64,000 nucleotides of DNA from Botryotinia globosa (lineage: Eukaryota; Ascomycota; Leotiomycetes; Helotiales; Sclerotiniaceae): positions 558,001 to 622,000 of the forward strand of contig RCSZ01000003.1 in the NCBI GenBank assembly GCA_014898425.1, written 5' to 3'. Made by a program: the position numbers and the translations under genes. The notes beneath the pieces were generated by a model that saw only the letters and a list, made by a program, of their open reading frames with translations, ran no database searches and was not told the DNA's origin. Each line of letters starts with the position of its first letter. The first letter of the stretch is position 1. Below, piece after piece: positions 26,313-37,026 of this stretch.

Positions 26313-27096
26313 AGTCGACCACCCTACTTTCGGGCCACCCCTGTTTCGGGCCACCCTTTTACACCAAAAATCACTTTTTTAATCTATTAATATCTCTATC
26401 AATATTGAATGTAATTTAACAGAAATTTAAAACTATATAATTCGAATCGTTTCAAATCTATTTTGAGATTTTTAGATTTTTAGGATTTTTCTGGATCGAT
26501 TTCTAAAGCTTCGAAATATCGATTTTTAATTACATACAAATTATATACAAATTTAAAATTCTATAAAATCTATAATAACTTTTAAGGGAAAATAGCTAAA
26601 AATAAATGATAAAATTTTATTATAAATTTATAAGATATTCAATTTAAATAAATATTTAAAAGGGTACCCTCAAAATTACAGGGATTATTTATACTATTCT
26701 TAACTCACTATATACTATATCTCTATATTTATTCATTTTTTTGAAAAAAATTTTGAATTTCTATATAGATTCAGATTTGAGTTTTTCAAAAAGATATATA
26801 ATTTTCTTTTAATTATTATTATTAAAAAGTTATTAAATATTTTATAAAATTTTAAATTTATATATGATTTATATATAAATTGAAAATCGATATTTTGAAG
26901 TTTTAAAAATCGATCCAGAAAAATCCTAAAATTCTAAAAATTCTAATGTAAATTTAAAATAACTTAAATTATATAGATATAAATTTTTATTAAATTATAT
27001 TTAATATTAATAGAGATATTGATAAACCAAAAAAGTGATTTTTGGTGTAAAAGGGTGGCCCAAAAGAGGGGTGGCCCGAAAGTAGGATGGTCGACT
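26313..27096. mobile_element. AT-rich foldback / MITE-like element with TA duplication
   Basis: The ends are inverted copies: AGTCGACCACCCTACTTTCG at 26313 and its near-perfect reverse complement ending at 27096. TA dinucleotides flank both sides (26311-26312 and 27097-27098). The inverted similarity is not confined to about 70 bp at the tips; it continues with mismatches for about 270 bp (about 26313-26582 against 26829-27096), leaving a loop of roughly 230 bp. No open reading frame is present, so it is non-autonomous. TA target duplication and an AGTC start are features of Tc1/mariner-pogo (Fot1-like) elements. Many arm differences are C/T or G/A, consistent with repeat-induced point mutation. 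Family name is inference. Confidence 0.85.
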
Positions 27097-27098
27097 TA

Positions 27099-27529
27099 TC
27101 GCCAGGCCCAATTATAATCGTCACCCTTTGTCATCTGCGTCATAACACTATCGCTTCCACAACATCCACTATCAATCTGCAAGGGAAAATGAACAAAACT
27201 CCACCGGAGTCCGATCATAGACTTACAGTTGATAGAAAACCGTTATCGTCGATTCAGCTTTTCAGCTGTAAGGGTTGTATCAGGATTCATTATGACTTGT
27301 AACCAATGCTATTACGAAGCCATGCGGTTTAGAGGTTCCACTATGAGTCGTTCTTATGGGGTTTGATAGATTCGCTGTAAATGTTTTTTCTCCGATGTGG
27401 GTTTGATGTATATGTTCTTTTGTGTTTTATATATAAACCTCTTTTCCACCCTTGAATTTTCCCAAGGAAAATTTGAGAATTCTATGAAGAATCCCCTGAT
27501 ACGTGGTAGCATACGAGAAAGTTTTCAGT
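27099..27529. other. Short spacer between element and pseudogene
   Basis: About 430 bp with an unsupported frame (27087-27302) that starts inside the element. It may hold the promoter remnant of the decayed transporter. Confidence 0.4.
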
Positions 27530-29180
27530 ATGCAATCGTATTTGATATATAAACGATTCGGAAGGTTAACCGAAGCGCAATTCGAGAGGGATAGATTGAG
27601 GGCAGAGGCGCTGGAGAGGGGGAAGAAAGATGTGCAATCTGGGAATTTGAATTGGGATTTGGATGTGAATTGAAGGGATGGGCCTGGGGAGCTTCGTTCT
27701 TCTTCTTCTTCCTCCTCCTTATCCTCCTCTGATAATACAGGATCCTCGGCAACGGAGCTACATACGCACGATATCGAGAAAGCAGAGAGGGGTATACCAG
27801 ATGCCCCTTCACTAGATGAACAAGATGAAGAAAGCGGAAACGCGAGATCCGAAACTCTTGATCGAATCGCCACTCGAGCGACAGCACACACCACGGGCAG
27901 TTTCGGAACACGATTGGGATCCCCATTCACGGGATCGAAGTGCGAGAACTATCCGAACAGTTAACGCGAACGCGGACCGCATCAAAGACGAAATCCCAAG
28001 CGAGAAACATACCCCACACAAACGAGACGGGGAATGAAAAACAGGGGGAGAGAGAACGGTCTTCGTAATCGGGTACGAAGGCGCGAACGATCACATGAAC
28101 CCGCATAATTGGTCGATGTGGCGGTGAGGTTTCTGTACCATTATGATTGCGTCGATTGGGTTTATAGTGGGATTTGCGTCGTCGATTGATAGCGCGGCGT
28201 TGACGCAGGCGGCGGAGGATTTTGGCGTGAGTGAGGTTGCGGAGTCGTTGGCTACGGGCTTGTTTCTTGTGGGATTTGGACTGGGGCGTTGTTTGCTGGT
28301 GAGTTTTTATCTCGTCTATATAGTTCACTTAACATTTGGAGATGGTGCGAGTGGATTACGTTGATCCTTCCCGGCGCGATCCTCCTCCTCATCACATTAT
28401 TCCAACCCGAGACGATCGCCCCCATTCTGCTGAAATGGAAAGCTGCGCATCTGCGTCGTATCACGGACGATGAACAATTTGTCGGCGAGGTGGAAATCAG
28501 CGCCAATCCATTCAAACGCGATTACTCAAAGCGTTATATAGACCCTGTCTACTCATCACGCGCGAACCCATCGTCATGCTCTTCGCGCTCTCTCACCATC
28601 GTATATATTATCCTCTTTACCTTTCTCGACGGGTACACATACATATTTGGCAAAACGTACAATTTCAGCGAGAGACTCACCGGACTGCATTCCTCGGTTG
28701 CCATCGGGCTCTGTTTCGCCACGTGTCTCGTCCCGCTGATCCACCACTGGGCGAAGAAAGATCTCGAAGCTCTGCACGCCACCCACAGAGAAAGCAAACT
28801 GCCCCCGGAAAAACGACTCTGGTTTGCCATGTTCGGGGCGCCATTTATCCCCATCTCGCTTTTTAGATGGGTGGACGAACTATCCGTCGATTTCTCCATG
28901 GTCGGGTCTTGTCGCTTCCCTCTTTTTTGGCTTTGGCATCCTATGTATTTTCATAGATACGTATCAGTATATTATCGATTCCTATGAAATGTACGCGGCG
29001 TCTGCATTGGCGAGTTTGACGCTGGTGAGATATGTGGCTGCGGGGGATGGTGGAGGTGGGGATTCCGTGCCATGAGAATTTGGGCGTGCATTGGTCGCTG
29101 ACGGTGTTGGGGATAAGTGCGGTGATGGTGCCGGTGCCGTATCTGTTTTATGTTTTATGTTGGATTTGTATTTGGATTTA
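27530..29180 (+). pseudogene. Decayed MFS transporter (DHA1, TPO/FLR-like)
   Basis: Protein-like pieces lie in order in different frames. From ATG 27530 a cytosolic N-terminal region reads on through in-frame stops at 27671-27673 and 27962-27964. Then comes a shifted frame with GYEGANDHMNPHNWSMW (the NPxNWS motif that precedes helix 1), a TGA at 28125-28127, and helix 1 GFIVGFASSIDSAA. After LFLVGFGLG the frame slips again. Sequence then jumps to WRWCEWITLILPG, so over 100 codons covering several helices are missing. The late half (LFTFLDGYTYIFG, HWAKKDLEALHAT, GFGILCIFIDTYQYIIDSYE, PVPYLFY) is spread over further shifts. Intact relatives of about 500-600 residues export drugs or polyamines across the plasma membrane. 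This copy cannot make one. It sits 430 bp from the foldback element. Confidence 0.85.
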
Positions 29181-29706
29181 GACTTTCGTGCGCTGGAAAG
29201 GTTAGAGTGTTTGCAAAGCGTGAATATAATGTCATTCATGCATGGGTGGGGGGAGGCAGGCTATGCAGGAGTGTCAGACATAGATAATAGATAGAATAGA
29301 CTTGAGATAATCATGATGAATTGAGAGTAACAATTTTAATTCTTCAACAGCTGTTGCTAATCACGATTCTCACCTTTTGAATACTCATTGTTGCAGAAAC
29401 GGTATCTCAATGAGAAAAGTTACACGATACAACCTTCTGGACAGGTGGGGAGAGAATGGTAAGAAGATGCTTTCGAATACTTGACCCCGAAAAATTATTG
29501 ATCCCTCAGACGTTTGGAAATCAGTGTTAAAATATTTGAAACCACATTAACAAAACAAGCACAAAAGTTTGAGTCTATGGAGTAGCGACAAGAACGGAAA
29601 TGAAATCAAGACGCTTAGGTTGCTGCGGGTATATGGGATTTTTCATTTCAGCCTGTCTATCTATAAGTATGTCTATCTTACAGGTCCAAATTATGATAGC
29701 AGTCCT
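29181..29706. other. Intergenic between pseudogene and mcr1
   Basis: About 525 bp with the possible 3' remnant of the transporter (to about 29290) and the 3' UTR of the minus-strand reductase. Nothing else seen. Confidence 0.5.
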
Positions 29707-30943
29707 CTAGAACTTATAAACTTGCTCTTTCGAGTATCCCAACTCCTTCAAGACACCAGCCAACTCACCCTGATCTGAAGGAGAAACCTTTGGACCAGAG
29801 ATAGCCTTGTACATTCCTGGTGGACCACAGACAAAGACCTTGACATTCTCGGTCTTAGGTTCTGGAAGAACAGTCTTCAAGAGCTCCTTGTTGATGAAAC
29901 CTTTTCCGCCAGTCCATGACTTAGGTGGGTTATCCAAGACGTAGAAAGCTCTGAATCGTTGTGGGTATGTGTTCTCAAGATCTTCAAATTCGCGTTTCAA
30001 TAAGATATCTTCTTCGGTGACGTTTGCGAATACCAATGTAACCTTTGTCTTGTCGGCGGGGTTGTTGAAGATGGCTCGTGCGAGTTGGTACATTGGAGTG
30101 ATTCCAGTTCCGCCAGCAATGAGAGCAATGTGGTCATGCTTGTTTGCTGACCATGGGTATTTTGGGATAGGTCCCTTGAAGTCCAATCTTTGGCCAGGAA
30201 CCATGGCGTGCATGTGTTCGGACATGACACCATTGGGGTACTTCTTTACAAGAAGATCGATGAATCCTTTTTCACCTAATGGAGAGTCAGTAAAGCTTGA
30301 TGAAAAGAAATTACGGCCGATCCTCACCTTCATCACTAGTGGGGGTATAAGGACGGATCGCAGGCTTTTGCATCTCTGGGCCCTTGTACTTGGTAAGGAG
30401 AGCGGAAGCAATCTGTAACCCGCTAACTTGGTCACTCTCAGGAAGCTCGAATCTGAATTTCTTGGTGTTGTGGTTGATATTCTCGACGCTGTCGAGCTTA
30501 AGACTGATGAAGCCTTGGTCACCACCAGTGAAAGCAGCTTTCCCAACAGCTCCTTCGACCTTAGCTTTACCCTGTCCAACAGCCTCCTTTGCCTTGGCTT
30601 CTGCGTCCTTTGCTGCATCCTTGACCTTTGCGGCATTATCTCCCTGGTTCAAAAAGTAGTATGCTCCAGCGCCTGCTGCAGCTGCGAGACCGGCGTACAA
30701 GGCAGCATTCGATCCACCGCTGCTGGAAGTTTCGGTAGCATATCGTCGGTATTGCTATATACCAATTTGTTAGCTTGTGTTGAATATTGCATTGGGATGT
30801 TGTGAGCAGTTGTGCTGTGATATCTAAGCAAGCTATCTGCTTCAAGCTTCGAGTTCCACAGCAGCGAGAGAGAAAAAAAGCAGAAAGCTCCAACTTACGC
30901 TTCTCAATGGCTGAGCCGCTCTAAGGGCTTGTCTTGCAAACAT
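29707..30943 (-). CDS. mcr1: Mitochondrial NADH-cytochrome b5 reductase
   Basis: Exons 30943-30899, 30754-30328 and 30275-29707 encode 346 residues. The N-terminus [15 protein letters not shown] is a basic, acid-free mitochondrial presequence. It is followed by a hydrophobic anchor ([20 protein letters not shown]) and an Ala/Lys-rich linker. The flavin-binding motif [14 protein letters not shown] and the NAD-binding [10 protein letters not shown] and [11 protein letters not shown] motifs identify a ferredoxin-reductase-like flavoprotein. Known Mcr1 proteins occur in outer membrane and intermembrane-space forms, pass electrons from NADH to cytochrome b5-type acceptors and help with ergosterol synthesis and oxidative stress. 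The 54-nt intron 2 splits the codon inside DEGE. The motif and presequence combination makes the assignment firm. Confidence 0.93.
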
Positions 30944-32454
30944 GATGAAATTTGGTATTATGTAAGGTCAATTGGGTATTAGAAGGTATAGAAGGACAAT
31001 GCTCTGGATTCAAAGTAGTCTTACAAGATTAGTTCTTATGTTGAAGAAATCAAGAGCTGGCCTAAGGTTATAGAACTTATTAAAGCTTTCACCATTTTCC
31101 CACTTATTAAAGTGACGTAAATGAACCGGGAAGGCGCTAAGGGTCTGTGCTTAGCAAGCTGGAACTACTCTAGGAAAGAGTGACATGTGCTTATGTAACC
31201 AATACCTAGTGGAGGTAGGTAAGAACAGCGCCAGGGAACTCCCGCAGTGATGACTAATGTAACCTAAGCCGGATAACGATCGTTCTGATTGGTGATCCAC
31301 AAAACATTAAAACATTGTCACTGAACCTCACTTCAACCTCACCTCATATCTGCATTGTGGGCTACGGGAGAAATGAGAGTGAATACTCGAAATCAAGTGA
31401 TGTTGAATGATACTCGTAAGAAGGATCATATTTGTTTTCATTCCCTCTGTATGGTATTGCGTCTGTTGTCTTTTGCTCAAATCAAACATCATGACATGAG
31501 GCATCAACATTGTACCTAGGTAGCTCTTTAGACCTTTCCTTATATCAGATTTCGAAATTGAATTTTTGGTCATGTATATGGTGGCACATAATGGAAATCT
31601 CTCCAGCTCCGAGCCACCTGAGTATCACTTCATATCTACGTCAAAGATACTGGCAACTGGCATTCCTAGAGACCCGCAAAGTTGATATATACACAAGCAG
31701 ATAGGCTCGGAGTAGACATGCTACATGAAAGCATAGAGCTCTATTCATTGGCCCAAGGACTTTTCTCTTAAATCACAGCTTCGTAAATCTCCCCAACTCC
31801 TCACAAGACACTATTACTTCTTTTGCTATTCAAATCTTCTTTCTGAGATAGTTGAAACTTTCTCTCTTCTTTATGTATATGTACACACCACCCTAGTAAC
31901 CAAAGAGTATGCAATCATTGTCTTCTGTTGTCCCACACTGCAGACTTCTCTTTGACAGATCTGTAAACCCAAAACATAGATATTCTCTAGCCCACCGCAT
32001 AGCCTCAAACAGAATGATGTCCCAAAAGACTACATTAGGGCGGCAGAACTGTTAAAAGAGTAGGCAGAACTGTTAAAAGAGTAGGTAGCATTGGCTCGGC
32101 TCACGGCTTTCCTTCGGCCGCGCTAGCAACACAAAGTTGTTAATACAAGCTGGAAGTGAGTAGGTAGGTACCTAGGTATTCCATTGTCTCTCGAGATCTT
32201 AATTCTTCAATTTCTCTCTTTCGACTTCAATAAACCAACAAAACACCACAACCAGGTGTAAACTTGTCACTATTCAACTTTGGTGTCGTTATATATCCAT
32301 CATTTTGCTTTCTTCATTTGCATCTTGATTCTGCGGTGCTGAATCAAAATTCAAATTCTCTTTGATAATATTGTTTCCAAGTCCATTCATCTGCTTCAGT
32401 TTCAGTTCCATTGAGGAAGAGTTCAGTTTAAAGGAAATTTCATCAGGGCTGATC
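30944..32454. other. Divergent intergenic region, 1.5 kb
   Basis: Separates the divergent mcr1 and Ser-rich gene starts and should contain both promoters. It holds a TACCTAGGTA-type motif near 31512-31523, an exact 21-bp tandem duplication (32042-32083) and a TAGGTAGGTACCTAGGTA run at 32161-32178. No gene seen. Confidence 0.5.
32042..32083. repeat. Exact 21-bp tandem duplication
   Basis: Two adjacent identical copies of a 21-bp unit beginning ggcagaactgtt, about 370 bp before the ATG of the Ser-rich gene. Function unknown. Confidence 0.9.
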
Positions 32455-35355
32455 ATGATGGAATACGCAAACATGATTGGCGGACTAGCCACTCCGACGC
32501 GTGATGGCAATGACCATCATCGGGGTGTGTTAATAGATGCAACCTCTCGCATGAATAGGCAACGCACCAACAGCTTCAACACAAAACCACAATACCAATA
32601 CCTCTCACCAGAGTCCTTTACCACTCCTGATTGCAGAGGATTCAACGTCGATTATTATCTCGAAACTTCTGGCAAATCATCTCAATCTCCCCACAAAAGA
32701 TTGAGACGCGATACTAGTACCAGAACATTACGAAGTCTTGCTCGTCACCAACGAACTCGAGGGAATTGCAATCAATACGACACAGTTCCATATACACCTT
32801 CAAAGCTTTCCAAGGTAATGATTGCTGAGTACGAGCTCGACATTTCAGACATTGACACACCTTTTCCAACGATGGTATGTCGTCCCAATATCAATACACA
32901 GCCCCTAAAACATTCAAGTTGCCTCAGATAGACCGCGGCTTAATCAATCTCAATCTGACCACTAGTAGCCTACCAGACTGTCGCTCAACAAGAAATTGCC
33001 GCCTAAGCCGATTTTCCGCCTCGAAAATTCGCCCGAGCGCCGTGGTTTGCTGGATGCCACCGATCTCAGTTCGTCCGCTTTGCAATTTCCTATCCTCCAG
33101 CCAAGCCCCGTTGCTAGGAAGTCCGCGATTGAAGAAATTTCTTTTACAGACTCTGTTGCTGCAGAATCTCATACTCACGATTCCGCCTTTGTTGTTACAT
33201 CCTCGTTCGCCTACAATTCGGACACCGATTCTCTTTTTGAAGTTGGCACTGCTCAGATTGGCACTGCCTACGGCGCCTCGACAAATATACAGCTCTTGAC
33301 TCCTCCAGAAGACAAAAATATGGCCGTCCCAAGGGTTCGTGAGACAAATGCTAGCATGAAGCGTCTCCAATTTAACCAAGCTAAACTGGCCAGTACATCT
33401 GAAACAGACGCAGCCAAAAATCACGTTCTCGAAGTTCCAAGTGGCAATGATTGTCTAGAATCCCCAAGTCACATTGCTTCCATGAAGGATAACGGTAGTC
33501 CCTTGCCAAAAAGCCAACGTCTTAGCCGATCCAGCTTAATCAATGATAAAAGCAGTTTCCCCAAGGTAGTCGACAACGTCATTTCCCGCTTTTCCACACA
33601 TCAACAAACTCCTTTGTCTACGAATACTGAGAACAACGACGAGCCTTCGGTCAGAAGTATGATCGACGTTAGCAGCAATGATGGTTTAAATGACCTTTCA
33701 ACCCGTATCATCATTGATGGCTCTGATGGCGTAACAGGAATTGTTGCTCAAGATATCCCCAAAGATGATCTTACTGAAGAAATCACTGATAATCCGCTCG
33801 AAGTCACCGATCAAGGAGACTTTCCTCAATCAGCTGCCAGTCCCACTAATCAAGAACACATCATCCAAGTCGCTACCAATACCGCTCTTCAAGCTATCGC
33901 TCATAGTGGTCCAATTGGCCGATCTGAGAGCCAAACAACTATAGGTAGAAAGAGAGGAATGTCGCTGGTTCCCTCCACACGCTTTGCTAGAAACGCCGAT
34001 AGGATTGTTCTGGGCACGTCGCCACCGTGAGTTTTTTCGCACTTGATCCACTTTGCCACTCTCTAATCATTATTTGCAGTTATTCCAAGGTCAGCACTCG
34101 TCTCTATATCGACGAATTCCCTGAAGATATTGAACAATCAAACAATGTCCTCGAAAAGATTGCTAGAAAGACGACGCCGGTAGCGAAGCCAAAGGGACTT
34201 GGCGCTGCTACCTCGAAGTTTGGTAAACGCAAGTCGTCTCTCCCAGACTCTGCAGAGAATAAAACCCTGAAGCCGACCGAACTCACTCTAGAGAAGAAAC
34301 AATCGTTGGCAGACCGTTTGTCAAAGCCAACTGCCTCTTCCGCAGCTCGCGCCAACGCCAATGCGAAGTCCCGCAAGTCAGAGCCTGCTTCAAAGTCGAG
34401 TGCGATGTCTTCTGTCAAGAATGCTGGAAGAGGTCTCAAGAGCCGCCTTTCCGGAATGATGCGAAACCGCCGTACTTCAGAAGTAGTTGTTATGGACCCA
34501 CCTATTTCTGCTTCTATTAGTGCCCCTGAAGAAGCATTTACTCGGCACGATATACCTACTGTTATCGTGGAAAAGGCACCCGAAATTGCTCCTTTCGTCA
34601 ATGATCTTGACGTCGGTGAGGAATTCGCGTCGTTCTACAGTGAAATAACCTACTTTACCGAGCGAGTCAATCAAGTTGGTTCAGGCGAGCATACAACCAA
34701 CAATTCAGCTGGCCGAAGCAAACTTGTTAGCTCTCAGGTCGTCGAAACTTCTGTAGAAGCTGCCGATTCAACCGCACAGATGGCCGATTACCCTACATCA
34801 GTTGCACAGCATTCTGTGATGTCCACTACTCAAGTTGACGCCATTTTCAGAGAGCAAGATGCACCACCCTCAGACTCTGTTCTTGAGCACCGAATTCAAA
34901 CTTTGTCACTGGGTGCACCTACACGCTCACCTCCATCAGTTCCAAATTCATTTGTACAAGTTCAAGGAAATGGTCAAAATGACGTCCAAGTCACAGCTGA
35001 AGATGGTGCATCAGATCCACCACCTAGAGAGAACGGAAATGACGGCCATGCGCATGAGCAACCCCCACAGTCATCCGTCGAGGACTCGCTTACTGAAATC
35101 AAGAATACGCTTGATTCCCTTCGACATGCTCTTACTGTTGAACGAGATCCCGCTCAACAGATTGTTCTCGCTGGCTGCGCTGTATTCCTCACACACAAAG
35201 TTCAAGCTATCAACAATAACCGTAAGCTTCGATTGCTTCTGCAGCAAGCCCAGGATGTTATGGTACTTGACGCTTCAGTTGAAGCTTTAGCAGCTAAGAG
35301 AACTCTGCGACAGTTGGGCCATCGAGTTGACGCTGCGATTATCAATCATAACTAA
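32455..35355 (+). CDS. Large Ser/Thr-rich protein of unknown function
   Basis: Exons 32455-32874, 32969-34026 and 34080-35355 (introns 94 and 53 bp) give 917 residues, with ATG 32455 or the adjacent 32458 as start. Intron 1 could use several acceptors; I chose the one ending at 32968 because it keeps phase and leads into PTRLSLNKKLPPKPIFRLENS. Most of the protein is low-complexity and Ser/Thr/Asp-rich, so probably disordered, with a Lys/Arg/Ala-rich basic stretch around residues 510-620 (KPKGLGAATSKFGKRKSS, SKSSAMSSVKNAGRGLKSRL). The C-terminal 90 residues look folded and helical (LTEIKNTLDSLRHALTVERD, then LLLQQAQDVMVLDASVEALA). I do not recognise a domain; the basic region suggests nucleic-acid or cytoskeleton binding, which is a guess. 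Confidence 0.75.
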
Positions 35356-37026
35356 ACTCGATGCAATTGCTGCCATCGCTTTTAAAGCACCTTTCGATTC
35401 GTCACATTTGTGCCTTTTTGGCTTTCTCAATCACAACAAACCTTTTCTTTTCCGGGCCACTTTATTGCAGAATATTTGTCTCATCAATTCTCTGAGCATT
35501 CCTCACCAGTCTTCTCTCACCTCAACAACTGTTGTATGCATGTGAAAACGGCACTTTTGCTTCTTTTCTAGAACACTACAGTTGAATCAGAAATTTCAAC
35601 AGTTTCAATTCAAGCTCAGGATGCTCTCTGTCGGATTACTTCATATCACTTCGCTCCACTTCCTCTTCTTCGAACTATTTTCCTACACACAGCTCAACGC
35701 ACAACTCATTTTCTTTTCTTTCTTTTGTATTTCGTTGCTTGTGATGTTTGACAATTCTTCGTCGTTTTACTATTCATGCTACGATGGCGAACAGATTCCT
35801 TTTGCTTCTACTCTTTCATCTCCTTACCCAAATCTTGCTGCATAAGCCCTCACCCGTCTTTCTGGGAGTGAGAATGTACAAAGAAGGAGAGATGAAAGAG
35901 TTGATGGCGGAGAAATGGGTTGGAGGATTACTTTTCAAATTGGGGGTTTTTTGTAACCATCGAGGATTCTTTCAAGAGAAGTCCGAGGGATGGGATTGAA
36001 GTAGTTGGTTTCTTACTTATGGATAGATGGATAGATGGTTGGATGGACGGAAAGATGGAAGGATGGAAGGATGGAATGAAAAATCGACTTTTCTATGCAA
36101 CAACTAAAGATTCATCTCGACGTTTTTCCTCGGGAGAAATTAGGCAGAGATGAATCTTTTGATCGATTGCCGTTTTCAGGGGATTGGATTGGGTCTGAAT
36201 GATGGAATAATTAATTTGCTATAGTGACGATATGAATGAAATGAGATGATGGATGTGAAGGAAGGAAGGAATGAATACCCACGAAACAGTACTGATGGAT
36301 GGATAGATAAACTGACATAAAACTGAACAATCGAACGAATAAACGAACCAATAATAACGATGGAGGATTTCTTATTTCTTAATTCGCACATTCTAGATAG
36401 CTTTTACATAGGTAGATAGGTAGATAGGTAGATAGTCTCCAGCGAATGAAATATCAATGGAGAAATTCCTTTTGCTGTTTTGCGAGATGGAGAGCCGGAG
36501 GGGTGTGATTTTTCTGGATATGTAGGTACCTGCACAGAGATACCGTACCTACACACCTAGGTAGGTAGGTAGGTACCTTAACTCGAGATCTTTCCGCGAC
36601 TCCGTGTCCTTCTAACTATTGCCAATATGATCATTAAGCAGGACCATGCTAGCAAATATTTGCACATACATCTGTAGTACCTGTCAAAGAACTATATCGA
36701 TATTACGCCAGCAGCACCAAGGATTCCACTAATATTTGACAAGATTTCAAATCACAGCCATAGAAATCATCACATAAACATCAAACATCATACCAACGAA
36801 AAAACGGCGTCTTAACGATTGTTCGTCCCAAGTCAGACTACTACTTCCACTGCCACTCAATTCTGTACAATAATACATCCTGCTCTAATCGCATTCAACC
36901 CAATGCTCATCACCCATCATGTAATATGATGTCTCATGTTATGTTATGTTATTTTCCTCTTCTCCCCACTTTACATTACAAATCTGCACCTTTTCCTTCA
37001 CATCTTCAGTCGTCAGGTTGAAAAAT
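35356..37026. other. Convergent intergenic, tetramer repeats
   Basis: 1.67 kb between convergent genes. Contents: CT-rich 3' flank, imperfect atgg/gatgg runs at 36010-36080, taggtaga runs at 36413-36435 and a cluster of GTAGGTACC/CCTAGGTAGG motifs at 36521-36578. Frames at 35582-35845 and 35748-35999 have no supporting features. Confidence 0.5.
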
